Positions 1 through 6,794 of a DNA stretch of 7,102 bases are shown here, in pieces. Both the position numbers and the translations under genes were made by a program. Position 1 is the first letter of the stretch, and each line of letters begins with the position of its first letter. Source of the stretch: Desulfovibrionaceae bacterium (GTDB lineage: Bacteria; Desulfobacterota; Desulfovibrionia; Desulfovibrionales; Desulfovibrionaceae); contig WRHT01000074.1 of NCBI GenBank assembly GCA_009783115.1, positions 1 to 7,102 of the forward strand, given 5' to 3'. The notes beneath the pieces are model-generated. The model was given only the letters and a program-made list of their open reading frames with translations, was not told the DNA's origin and searched no databases.

Positions 1-1489
1 GACGCCAGACCTGCACCCCCGGTATGGAACGCAGGGAAGAAAGCTGTTCCACCGGCTGATGGGTAGGACCGTCTTCGCCCACGCCTATGGAGTCATGGCT
101 GAGTATCCAGATGAGCTGCCGGCTCATCTGGGCGGACAGGCGCAGAGCGCTTTTGGCATAATCCACGAACACCAGGAAAGTTCCGGCATAGGGTATAAAG
201 CCGCCATGAAGGGAAAGCCCGTTCATGAACGCCCCCATGACGAATTCGCGCACGCCGTAAAAAAGGTAGTCGCCGTCCGGGTTATCCGGGGTAATGTCCC
301 TGGCCCCCTCCCAGCGCGACCCCACCGAGGCGGTCAGATCCGCCGATCCCCCAAGAAGCGCCGGCGTGTTCCGGCAAATAGCCCCCAAAACTTTGCGCGA
401 AAAGGCGCGCAGGGACAAGGGCAGGGAAGAGCTTTCCTCTTCAGCCAGCAACATGCTGGCCAGTTCAAGGGCCCCGTCCCTCCATTCCGGAACTAATTCG
501 CCCTTGAGGCGTTCTTCAAAAATTTTGGCCTCCGCTGGAAAGGCCTTGGCATAGGCCTCAAATAGCTTGTTCCATTTTTTCTCGGCCTGCTGCCCGCTCA
601 GGCGGGCATCCCAGCCCAGGCGGATCTCCGATGGGATATCAAAAGGCGGGTACTTCCAGCCCATCTGCCGGCGCGCGCCTTCCACCTCTTCCTCGCCCAG
701 CGGCGCGCCGTGGCTTTCCGCCCTGCCCTGCTTGGAGGGCGCGGGCCAACCGATAATCGTCTTGCAGGAAATCAGGCTGGGTTTGTCGTGGGTTTTCCTG
801 GCCCTGGCAATGGCCTTTTTCAGGGCTTCGGGATCATGCCCGTCCACCTCGTCCACCTGCCAAGAGCAGGCTCCAAAGCGTTTCAGCACATCTTCGGAAA
901 ACCAGCCGCCCACCGGCCCGTCAATGGAAATGCCGTTGTTGTCCCAGAGAACGATCAGTTTCCCCAGTTTCAGGGTTCCGGCCAGGGAAGCGGCCTCGTG
1001 GGAAATGCCTTCCATCAGGCAGCCGTCGCCCACGAAACAATAGGTGTAATGATCCACCACCTTGAAGCCTTCCCGGTTGAAACGCGCGGCCAGAATTTTT
1101 TCCGCCAGGGCCATGCCCGCGGCCATGCCCAACCCTTGCCCCAGCGGTCCGGTGGTGGCTTCCACTCCTGGAGTGAGGCCGTATTCCGGATGGCCGGGGG
1201 TCTTGGAATCAAGTTGGCGGAAATTCCGGATCTCCTCCAGGCTGAGATCATAACCGCTCAGGTGCAGCACCGCGTAAAGCAGTATGGAGGCATGCCCGTT
1301 GGACAGGACGAAACGGTCGCGGTTGAACCAGCGCGGGTTGGCCGGATTATGCGCCATAAAATCGTTCCACAGCACTTCGGCCATATCCGCCATACCCAAG
1401 GGGGCGCCGGGATGGCCCGACTGCGCCTGCTGGATGGCGTCCATCGCCAGAGCGCGCGCGGCATTGGCCAATTCTTTACGGCTGGGCAT
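1..1489 (-). CDS. tkt: Transketolase, C-terminal part beyond the window
   Basis: Transketolase is a thiamine diphosphate and Mg-dependent cytosolic enzyme that moves two-carbon ketol units between sugar phosphates in the non-oxidative pentose phosphate pathway. I translated the frame by hand from the ATG at 1489 to the left edge and found about 496 codons with no stop; family members are about 660 residues, so roughly the last quarter is missing. Residue numbering tracks E. coli transketolase closely: His26 in QSGHPG, His66 in SNGHAS, His100 in TPGHPE, GPLGQG from residue 114, the TPP/metal motif GDG at 154-156 with Asn185 in DNNGIS, His260, the catalytic Glu415 in REF, and GEDGPTHQP around 471-479. 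The pyrophosphate-binding N-terminal domain is complete and the pyrimidine-binding domain is mostly present; the C-terminal domain is absent. It lies 12 bases after rpe and has its own strong Shine-Dalgarno. A transketolase-like DXPS is unlikely given the GDGCLMEGISHEA motif and the spacing. The right-hand boundary is certain and the left end is open. Confidence 0.97.
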   Translation of the reverse strand, partial: MPSRKELANAARALAMDAIQQAQSGHPGAPLGMADMAEVLWNDFMAHNPANPRWFNRDRFVLSNGHASILLYAVLHLSGYDLSLEEIRNFRQLDSKTPGHPEYGLTPGVEATTGPLGQGLGMAAGMALAEKILAARFNREGFKVVDHYTYCFVGDGCLMEGISHEAASLAGTLKLGKLIVLWDNNGISIDGPVGGWFSEDVLKRFGACSWQVDEVDGHDPEALKKAIARARKTHDKPSLISCKTIIGWPAPSKQGRAESHGAPLGEEEVEGARRQMGWKYPPFDIPSEIRLGWDARLSGQQAEKKWNKLFEAYAKAFPAEAKIFEERLKGELVPEWRDGALELASMLLAEEESSSLPLSLRAFSRKVLGAICRNTPALLGGSADLTASVGSRWEGARDITPDNPDGDYLFYGVREFVMGAFMNGLSLHGGFIPYAGTFLVFVDYAKSALRLSAQMSRQLIWILSHDSIGVGEDGPTHQPVEQLSSLRSIPGVQVWR

Positions 1490-1496
1490 CTAAAAA

Positions 1497-1502
1497 CCTC
1501 CC
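1497..1502 (-). promoter_or_regulatory. tkt ribosome binding site overlapping the rpe stop
   Basis: On the minus strand GGGAGG sits 7 bases before the tkt ATG. Its first G is the last base of the rpe TAG stop codon. This fixes the tkt start at 1489 and places re-initiating ribosomes directly on the next gene. Confidence 0.8.
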
Positions 1503-2161
1503 TACTTATTCTCCCCGGCCGCGGCCATAAAGGTTTTCAACCTTTCGGCGTAAGGCGGGAATTGAAAAAAAGCCGTGCCGGAAACCAGCGCATCCGCGCC
1601 GGCCCGGACAAGAAGCCCGGTCCGCTCCGGGTCCACCCCCCCGTCCACCTGGATCAGGGCCGTGGAAGAGGCGCGGGTCAGCCGTTCCTTTAAGGCGCGG
1701 GTTTTGTCATAGGCCAGGGGCAGAAAACTCTGCCCGCCAAAACCCGGATTCACGCTCATAAGAAGAACCAAATCCAGGTCCGGCAGGACGTGATCCAGGG
1801 CGGAAAGCGGGGTGGCCGGGTTCAGAGCCGCTCCGGCCTTGATCCCTAGGCGGCGGATTTCCAGCAGAGCGCGGGAAAGATGGGCCGTGGCCTCCACATG
1901 GACAGTCAGCAAATCCGCGCCGGCCTCGGCGAAATCTCCCAGGCAGCGCTCCGGATTCTCAATCATAAGATGCACATCAAAAAAAAGCTTGCTGGAGCGG
2001 CGAAGCTGTTTGATCACCGGAGGGCCGAAGGTGAGATTCGGCACAAAATGCCCGTCCATGACATCCAAATGCACCCAGGAGAGTCCGGCGGTCTCCAAGG
2101 CCTCCAGCTCCCCGGCCAGACGCCCGAAGTCGCCGGCAAGCAGGGAAGGGGAAAGGATCAT
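1502..2161 (-). CDS. rpe: Ribulose-phosphate 3-epimerase
   Basis: Rpe is a soluble metal-dependent TIM-barrel enzyme that interconverts D-ribulose 5-phosphate and D-xylulose 5-phosphate, the step that provides xylulose-5-P for transketolase. The 219-residue protein has the normal family length and all signature segments. These are the N-terminal SPSLLAGDF strand, HLDVMDGHFVPN with metal ligands His31 and Asp33, DVHLMI with His64, the MSVNPGFGGQ phosphate loop around 135-144, and DGGV with the acid/base Asp173. The ATG overlaps the upstream merR stop as ATGA. I see no clear Shine-Dalgarno in the bases before it, so translation is probably coupled to merR. The gene ends in TAG, immediately followed by the tkt ribosome binding site. 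Being followed by transketolase fits a pentose phosphate role. The active-site set looks complete, and the identification is secure. Confidence 0.98.
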   Translation of the reverse strand: MILSPSLLAGDFGRLAGELEALETAGLSWVHLDVMDGHFVPNLTFGPPVIKQLRRSSKLFFDVHLMIENPERCLGDFAEAGADLLTVHVEATAHLSRALLEIRRLGIKAGAALNPATPLSALDHVLPDLDLVLLMSVNPGFGGQSFLPLAYDKTRALKERLTRASSTALIQVDGGVDPERTGLLVRAGADALVSGTAFFQFPPYAERLKTFMAAAGENK

Positions 2162-2613
2162 GCTGTAGGGCCGCCCCGGCGCAGCAGCGCGCTGATCCCC
2201 CGCAGTTCTTCCAGCGTCCGGCTAAGGACGCCCCGCGCCTCCGCCTGGCCGGACGGAAAAGGGGCCGCCGGACGGGAGGGCTGCACCAATATCCCTTGCA
2301 AGGGCTTGCCGGGGCCTTCTCCCAAATCGGCGAATTCGTCATCTTGAGCGGGCTGGCCCGGCGGAGCCGGCGGAAAGGATTCAGAGCGGCCCTGCAAAAT
2401 TTTGCGCGCGCCCTCGATGGTCAGCCCGCGCTCGTGCAACAGGTGGCGAATACGGCGCAGAAGCTCCAAATCGGCCTCGCTGTACAGGCGCTGTCCCTTT
2501 TCCGTGCGGCCCGGGCGAAGCTGGGGGAATTCGGTTTCCCAAAAACGCAGCGTAAAACTCTGTAATTGCAGAAGTTTGGCGGCTTCGCCTATTTTATAGC
2601 TGGTGGCAGGCAT
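2158..2613 (-). CDS. MerR-family transcriptional regulator, orphan type
   Basis: This is a small DNA-binding protein of the MerR superfamily. Starting at the ATG at 2613 it has 151 residues. Residues 5-75 form the winged helix-turn-helix: SYKIGEAAKLLQL is helix-turn-helix one, TLRFWETEFPQL is the recognition part, the wing carries GQRLYSEADLELL, and GLTIEGARKIL follows. The FWE-x-EFP-x-L spelling is that of the MlrA-like branch rather than of metal sensors such as CueR or ZntR. Residues 78-122 are rich in Pro, Gly and acidic residues and look disordered. Residues 124-146 form a likely amphipathic helix that could mediate dimerisation. There is no cysteine anywhere, so a thiol-based metal or redox sensor is unlikely, and no effector domain is recognisable. 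A longer reading from 2691 would overlap pheT by 71 bases and adds sequence unlike the family, so I reject it. The start lies 7 bases after the pheT stop with only a weak Shine-Dalgarno, and the stop overlaps the rpe start. Target and ligand are unknown. Confidence 0.9.
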   Translation of the reverse strand: MPATSYKIGEAAKLLQLQSFTLRFWETEFPQLRPGRTEKGQRLYSEADLELLRRIRHLLHERGLTIEGARKILQGRSESFPPAPPGQPAQDDEFADLGEGPGKPLQGILVQPSRPAAPFPSGQAEARGVLSRTLEELRGISALLRRGGPTA

Positions 2614-2620
2614 GGACTTA

Positions 2621-5059
2621 CTATAACCTGACCGCCAGTTTTTCCACAAGGGTTTTAGCCACCTTGTCGCGGATTCCGTCAACTTCGGCATCCAGCAAAG
2701 TTCTGGCCGGATGCCTGAAAGTCAGCCGCCAGGTTAGATGTTTTTCCCGCGTATTTCCTTCGGGCTGGTAAAGATCCCAAAGCCGCGCCTCTTCCAGGTA
2801 TTCCGGGCGGACGGCGTGAATAGCCGCCAAGATGGTTCCGGCTTCCAGATCCGCGGGCGCGATGACCGTCAAGTCGCGGCGCACAGGCGGATAAACCGGC
2901 CAGGGAACAAAAGACGCCTTCACCTTTGAAGAAATCGCGAAAATTTTATCCAGCTGGAGCTCGGCCAGCCAGACCTCTTTTTTTGCGTAAAAAGTCCCGG
3001 CCAAATCAGGCCTGAGCCGCCCCAGGCTTCCCAGTCCTTCATGGTCCAGCCGGAGGCTCACCGCCGGATCCAGGTAAGCGGATCCCTCTCCGGCGGCGTC
3101 CCGGATGAATTCCGGGGCGGGCAGACCCAGGTGGTCAAAAAATTGCTCCACCAGCCCCTTGAGGTCCAGGTAATCCGCATCCTCGGATTGGCGCGGCCAA
3201 GCGGCGGCATAACGATCTCCGTACAGCAGGATGCCCAGGCGCGTTTCTTCGCGCACTCCCGTGCCGTAAGGACTTTGCGGATCTTCGCTGAAAGCGGCGG
3301 CCACTTCAAAAAAACGCAGACCTGCGGCCCGCTGGGCCAGGTTATGGCGCAAGGCGTTCAAAAGCCCTGGAGCCAGAACCGGGCGCAACACGTCCAGATC
3401 CGCGTTCAGGGGATTTTTTATGCTCACCCGGCCCTGCCTGGGCAAGGCCAAAAAATCCAGTTCCCGGCTCCCCACAAAGCTGAAAGTGATGGCTTCGTTC
3501 AACCCGGCCCCGGCGGCCCAGGCTTTGACCCCGGCCAAAAATTTATGCCGGGATTCCGGCCGATCCGCCTGATCCAGGGTATGGGCGACCTCCGGGATGC
3601 TTTCAGGAACCCTGTCCACCCCGTAGACCCTGGCCAATTCCTCGATCAGGTCCGCCTCCCGCTCCAGATCCGGACGCCAGCTTGGCGGAAATACCGCCCA
3701 ATCCGCGCCTTCCCGTTTTTCCTCCTCAACGGAGCAGCCCAGGCGGCGCAAGGTGGAAACGCAAAATTCCGCTTCCAGCGGGATCCCGATCAGCGCCTCC
3801 GCCCTGGCCCGGCGCAAGGGCAACCTGGGGATGTCCAGGGGCTTAAGTTCCAGGTTCAAAGGCACGGAGGCCGCCTTGCCTCCGCCCAGCCTGGCCAGGA
3901 GCAGGGCGGCCCGCTCCAGGGCAAAAGCGGTCATCCGCTGATCCACGCCGCGCTCAAAACGGTAAGCCGCGTCGCTGAAAAGATTCAGACGCCTGGAAGT
4001 CCGGCGGACCATGGACGGGCTGAAGATCGCCCCTTCCAACAGTACCGTCCGGCTATTCCCGCCAATGGCCGTGTCCGCCCCGCCCATCACCCCGCCCAGG
4101 GCGATGGGGCCTTCCGCGTCCCGGATGGTGATGTCCGCGTGTGAAAGTTTTCTTTCCTGGCCGTCCAGGGTAACCAGGCGCTCACCTGGTTCGGCCCTGG
4201 CAACCCGCACCAGGCGGCCGCGCAGCCGGTCAAAATCAAAGCTGTGCAACGGCTGGCCCAGTTCCAGCATCACATAGTTGGTCACATCCACCAGGTTGGA
4301 AATGGGGCGCTGCCCTACGGCCCGCAGACGCCAACGCATCCAGGCCGGGGACGGCCCCGCCGTCAGATGGCGGATGAGGCGGATCTGGTAAAGAGGGGCA
4401 ATTTCTCCGTTTTCCGCTTCCAGGGCGAAATCTCCAAACCCCTCGCCGCCTTCGAGACCATCCCGCTCCAGGGACGGCACTTTCAGGGGCAGATCGAAGG
4501 CCAGGGCCGTTTCCCTGGCCAAACCCAGAACCGAAAGACAATCCGGGCGGTTGGGGGTAATCGCGACATCCAGCACCTCCAAATCCAGCCCCAGGGCCTC
4601 CGCCGCCTTCCTGCCGGGAGTGAAGGCCACGCCGGGCAGGGCTTCCTGCAAAACCAGGATGCCGCTGTGATCTTCAGACAGGCCCAGTTCCCGCTCCGAA
4701 CAGATCATGCCCTGGGAAAGAACCCCGCGCAATTTGGCCTTCTTGATCTTAAGCCCGCCGGGGAGGGATGATCCTTCCGGAGCCACCGCCACATACTGCC
4801 CGGTCGCCACATTGGGCGCGCCGCAGACGATTTGCAGGACCTCCGGGCCGCCCGCATCCACCTTGCACACGGAAAGATGGTCGGAATCAGGGTGGCGGAC
4901 GCATTCCCGCACCAGACCCACCAGGGTTTCCTCGATCTCCCGGCAGGGGCGGTTCAGGGCCTCCACTTCCAGGCCGAGCATGGTCAGTCTCTCGCCCAGG
5001 TCTTTCGCCGTGCCCTCATAAGGCGTAAATTCGCGCAACCATTGCAGACTAAGCAGCAT
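2621..5059 (-). CDS. pheT: Phenylalanyl-tRNA synthetase beta subunit
   Basis: PheT is the large subunit of the cytosolic alpha2-beta2 phenylalanyl-tRNA synthetase. It binds tRNA-Phe and hydrolyses mischarged Tyr-tRNA-Phe. The 812-residue product has the usual bacterial length and full domain order. Residues 1-40 are the N-terminal fold (LLSLQWLREF). Residues about 44-150 are the OB-type tRNA-binding domain, with HPDSDHLSVCKV and VCGAPNV. Residues about 214-392 are the B3/B4 editing domain, including NLVDVTNYVMLELGQPLHSFD and the GGVMGG stretch. The B5 domain spans about 405-475 and ends in PSWRPDLEREADLIEE. A catalytically inactive synthetase-like core covers 480-700. The C-terminal FDX-ACB domain spans about 717-811, with PPVRRDL and a closing helix. 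The ATG is preceded by GGAGAG at 5066-5071 and follows the pheS stop by 17 bases. The gene ends in TAG, 7 bases before merR. Nothing looks truncated or frameshifted. Confidence 0.99.
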   Translation of the reverse strand: MLLSLQWLREFTPYEGTAKDLGERLTMLGLEVEALNRPCREIEETLVGLVRECVRHPDSDHLSVCKVDAGGPEVLQIVCGAPNVATGQYVAVAPEGSSLPGGLKIKKAKLRGVLSQGMICSERELGLSEDHSGILVLQEALPGVAFTPGRKAAEALGLDLEVLDVAITPNRPDCLSVLGLARETALAFDLPLKVPSLERDGLEGGEGFGDFALEAENGEIAPLYQIRLIRHLTAGPSPAWMRWRLRAVGQRPISNLVDVTNYVMLELGQPLHSFDFDRLRGRLVRVARAEPGERLVTLDGQERKLSHADITIRDAEGPIALGGVMGGADTAIGGNSRTVLLEGAIFSPSMVRRTSRRLNLFSDAAYRFERGVDQRMTAFALERAALLLARLGGGKAASVPLNLELKPLDIPRLPLRRARAEALIGIPLEAEFCVSTLRRLGCSVEEEKREGADWAVFPPSWRPDLEREADLIEELARVYGVDRVPESIPEVAHTLDQADRPESRHKFLAGVKAWAAGAGLNEAITFSFVGSRELDFLALPRQGRVSIKNPLNADLDVLRPVLAPGLLNALRHNLAQRAAGLRFFEVAAAFSEDPQSPYGTGVREETRLGILLYGDRYAAAWPRQSEDADYLDLKGLVEQFFDHLGLPAPEFIRDAAGEGSAYLDPAVSLRLDHEGLGSLGRLRPDLAGTFYAKKEVWLAELQLDKIFAISSKVKASFVPWPVYPPVRRDLTVIAPADLEAGTILAAIHAVRPEYLEEARLWDLYQPEGNTREKHLTWRLTFRHPARTLLDAEVDGIRDKVAKTLVEKLAVRL

Positions 5060-5076
5060 GAACAGCTCTCCGCGGG

Positions 5077-6108
5077 TTAAAACTGGGCCAGCAGGCGCAC
5101 ATCGTTCTCAAAAAAGAGGCGCAGGTCCCCAATGCCGTACTTGAGCATGGCGATGCGCTCCACCCCCATGCCGAAGGCGAAGCCGGCGCAATCCTCGTCA
5201 AAGCCCACGGCCTTGAAGACATTGGGATCAACCATGCCGCTGCCCAGAATCTCCAGCCAGCCGCTGCCCTTGCACACACGGCAGGGTTCGCCGGCCGTCT
5301 CTCCGGCGCCCCGGCAGATGATGCAGGTGACATCCACCTCGGCGCTGGGTTCGGTAAAGGGGAAGAAGCTGGGGCGAAAACGCACCCGCGCCTCTGGTCC
5401 GAAGAGCTTGCGGACCAGATAGGCCAAGGTGCCGCGCAGATCCGCCAGGGAAACGTCCTTGCCCACCAGGAGTCCCTCCACCTGGTGAAACATGGGAGAA
5501 TGGGTGATGTCGGAATCCCGGCGATAGACCTTGCCCGGAGCAAGCACCGCCAGAGGAGGCTTCCCGCGCTCCAGCATGGAGCGCACCTGCATGGGCGAGG
5601 TATGCGTGCGCAGAAGAACTTCGTCCGCTATATACAGCGTGTCCTGCATGTCGCGCGCCGGATGGTTCGCGGGGAAATTCAGGGCCGCGAAGTTATGGAA
5701 GTCCGTTTCCGCTTCCGGGCCGGAAACCATTTCATAGCCCAGCCCTTCAAAAATGGAACAGATTTCATTCAGCACCAAGGTAAGGGGGTGCAGACTCCCC
5801 GCGGGCGGACGGCGGCCGGGCAGGCTGGGATCAAAAAAATCCTCCCGGCCGGCGCTTTGCGCCCGCAAGACCGCGATCCTGTCCTCCAGCATCCCGGAGA
5901 GGGCGAGCTTGACGGCGTTGGCCTTCTGGCCGATGGCCGGGCGATCCCCGGCCGGAGCCTCCCTGAGGGAGGCCATAAGTTCAGCCAGCCGGCCCTTGCG
6001 GCCCATGAAGGCAATGCGCAAATCCTCCACTTCCGGCAACGAAACAGCCTGGCCCAAGGCGCTTTCCAGCTCCCCGGCCAGGCTTTCCAATTCAGAGATC
6101 AGCCCCAT
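5077..6108 (-). CDS. pheS: Phenylalanyl-tRNA synthetase alpha subunit
   Basis: PheS is the catalytic class II subunit that activates phenylalanine with ATP and transfers it to tRNA-Phe. From the ATG at 6108 it is 343 residues, the expected size. Residues 1-85 form the N-terminal helical coiled-coil arm that contacts tRNA. The catalytic domain includes [11 protein letters not shown] (149-159), [10 protein letters not shown] (167-176), class II motif 2 around 191-212 ([19 protein letters not shown]) and motif 3 around 310-322 ([13 protein letters not shown]). Residues 262-279 hold two CxxC pairs, Cys262/265 and Cys276/279, a zinc-ribbon-like insertion known in many bacterial PheS proteins. The frame stays open upstream to 6327, but that part runs inside rplT and does not resemble PheS. 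The start at 6108 has AAGGGA at 6115-6120, six bases away. The gene follows rplT by 44 bases and precedes pheT by 17. Confidence 0.98.
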   Translation of the reverse strand: MGLISELESLAGELESALGQAVSLPEVEDLRIAFMGRKGRLAELMASLREAPAGDRPAIGQKANAVKLALSGMLEDRIAVLRAQSAGREDFFDPSLPGRRPPAGSLHPLTLVLNEICSIFEGLGYEMVSGPEAETDFHNFAALNFPANHPARDMQDTLYIADEVLLRTHTSPMQVRSMLERGKPPLAVLAPGKVYRRDSDITHSPMFHQVEGLLVGKDVSLADLRGTLAYLVRKLFGPEARVRFRPSFFPFTEPSAEVDVTCIICRGAGETAGEPCRVCKGSGWLEILGSGMVDPNVFKAVGFDEDCAGFAFGMGVERIAMLKYGIGDLRLFFENDVRLLAQF

Positions 6109-6125
6109 GAAAAGTCCCTTGTCGG

Positions 6126-6150
6126 CGGGCGCGGGTCTTGCCCCGGCCCG
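6126..6150 (-). other. GC-rich hairpin between rplT and pheS
   Basis: On the minus strand CGGGC (6146-6150) pairs with GCCCG (6126-6130). Inside it GGG (6142-6144) pairs with CCC (6133-6135) around a GCAAGA loop. The two stems are separated by a small asymmetric internal loop of one and two bases. It occupies most of the 44-base rplT-pheS gap, starting 2 bases after the rplT stop. No U-tract follows, so it is not a standard intrinsic terminator. It could be an RNA processing or stability element, a weak attenuator, or a chance product of GC-rich sequence. Confidence 0.35.
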
Positions 6151-6152
6151 TC

Positions 6153-6503
6153 CTAGCTCCCGGCTTTGACGGTTTCCGCCAGACGCGCGAATTCTTCCTT
6201 GGCGTTCACCGCCATATCCGCCAGCACCCGGCGATCCAGCGATATTCCAGCGTTCTTCAAGCCATTCATGAAGCGGCTGTAAGAAAGGCCGTGCTGCCGC
6301 GCCCCGGCGTTGATGCGCAGGATCCAAAGCTTGCGGAACTCCCGCTTGCGGACCTTGCGATCACGAAAGGCATAGGCCTGCGCCCGTTCCACCGCCTCGC
6401 GGGCGGTGCGGTACAGGAGACTCCTGCCCCCGCGGAAGCCCTTGGCCCGATCCAGGTATTTCTTATGGCGTTTGTGCGCCGCCAGTCCTCTTTTAACTCG
6501 CAT
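6153..6503 (-). CDS. rplT: 50S ribosomal protein L20
   Basis: L20 is an early-assembling 23S rRNA-binding protein of the large ribosomal subunit, and in several bacteria it also represses translation of its own operon. The 116-residue product is within two residues of the E. coli protein and is highly basic. It has family landmarks along its length: [14 protein letters not shown] at the N-terminus, [27 protein letters not shown] in the middle, [20 protein letters not shown], and the C-terminal [11 protein letters not shown] that belongs to the globular RNA-binding domain. The ATG at 6503 follows a consensus AAGGAGA by 7 bases. It starts 12 bases after rpmI, so the two are almost certainly co-translated. 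The stop is TAG. Confidence 0.99.
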   Translation of the reverse strand: MRVKRGLAAHKRHKKYLDRAKGFRGGRSLLYRTAREAVERAQAYAFRDRKVRKREFRKLWILRINAGARQHGLSYSRFMNGLKNAGISLDRRVLADMAVNAKEEFARLAETVKAGS

Positions 6504-6510
6504 GGAAAAA

Positions 6511-6517
6511 TCTCCTT
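6511..6517 (-). promoter_or_regulatory. rplT ribosome binding site overlapping the rpmI stop
   Basis: AAGGAGA on the minus strand lies 7 bases before the rplT ATG. Its first two bases are the last two of the rpmI TAA stop, giving a continuous TAAGGAGA. This is a near-perfect Shine-Dalgarno, and it couples L35 termination to L20 initiation. Confidence 0.85.
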
Positions 6518-6713
6518 AGATATACGGGCACATCCGTTTGACCGCGGTCAGGTTGGCCGTATCCACCAAGGCCGGCTGGCCCAGGCGCATCTTGCGCTTG
6601 GCGTTCTTCTTGGTCAGGATGTGCCGCAAATTCTGCCGACGGCGCTTGATTTTGCCGGACCCGGTGCGCGCGAAGCGCTTGGCCGCCCCCCGCCTGGTCT
6701 TGAGCTTGGGCAT
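6516..6713 (-). CDS. rpmI: 50S ribosomal protein L35
   Basis: L35 is a small basic protein of the large ribosomal subunit. From the ATG at 6713 the product is exactly 65 residues, the standard length, beginning [13 protein letters not shown] and continuing with [20 protein letters not shown] and a C-terminal [11 protein letters not shown], all typical of the family. An in-frame reading from 6791 adds 26 residues (beginning [12 protein letters not shown]) that do not belong to L35. It is rejected because the AAGGAG at 6720-6725 sits six bases before 6713 and the extension spans the intergenic region. It lies 81 bases after infC and 12 before rplT. Confidence 0.98.
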   Translation of the reverse strand: MPKLKTRRGAAKRFARTGSGKIKRRRQNLRHILTKKNAKRKMRLGQPALVDTANLTAVKRMCPYI

Positions 6714-6761
6714 GATCCACTCCTTAGTTTTGAAAATGCTCCGTAAAGCGTCAAAGGGATC
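6714..6761 (-). promoter_or_regulatory. Nested inverted repeat in the rpmI leader, possible translational operator
   Basis: Reading the minus strand, GATCC (6757-6761) can pair with GGATC (6714-6718). Within it TTTGA (6751-6755) can pair with TCAAA (6729-6733), and GCT (6747-6749) with AGC (6738-6740) around the loop TTACGG. The distal GGATC directly abuts the rpmI ATG, and the Shine-Dalgarno AAGGAG (6720-6725) falls in the internal loop, so folding could gate L35 and L20 translation. L20 is known to autoregulate rpmI-rplT in E. coli and Bacillus through structured leader RNA. Whether this short element does the same is inference: the stems are only 3 to 5 pairs. Confidence 0.35.
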
Positions 6762-6762
6762 A

Positions 6763-6791
6763 ATTATGCCGAAAAAATATAAATCCGGCAA
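6763..6791 (-). promoter_or_regulatory. Candidate sigma70-type promoter upstream of rpmI
   Basis: On the minus strand TTGCCG (6786-6791; 4 of 6 to TTGACA) is followed by a spacer of exactly 17 bases and then CATAAT (6763-6768; 5 of 6 to TATAAT). The spacer is A/T-rich within GC-rich surroundings. The -35 box lies just after the infC stop, so initiation would fall near 6757-6760 and give a leader of about 45 bases before rpmI. This would allow rpmI-rplT-pheST and downstream genes to be expressed independently of infC. Prediction only. Confidence 0.5.
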
Positions 6792-6794
6792 GAA

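Noticed and set aside
710..1693. A 327-codon open frame on the plus strand opposite tkt and rpe
   Set aside because: It is antisense to two conserved enzymes, spans their junction, and has Gly/Gln/His-rich composition with no domain. It is a shadow frame.
2614..2691. A 26-residue N-terminal extension of the MerR-type protein
   Set aside because: It would lie inside the 3' end of pheT. The HTH family begins a few residues after the ATG at 2613.
3041..4144. A 367-codon open frame on the plus strand opposite pheT
   Set aside because: It lies wholly antisense to a well-conserved synthetase gene, and its product is a low-complexity Gln/Gly/Pro/Arg-rich string. This is the usual mirror image of GC-rich codon use, with no recognisable motif.
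5485..6156. A 223-codon open frame on the plus strand opposite pheS
   Set aside because: It is a shadow of the conserved pheS frame, with no Shine-Dalgarno or family resemblance.
6109..6327. A 73-residue N-terminal extension of PheS
   Set aside because: It overlaps rplT in another frame, and its sequence does not match PheS. The start at 6108 has a Shine-Dalgarno and gives the normal length.
6138..6746. A 202-codon open frame on the plus strand opposite rplT and rpmI
   Set aside because: It is antisense to two ribosomal protein genes and crosses their junction. Its composition is explained by the opposite strand.
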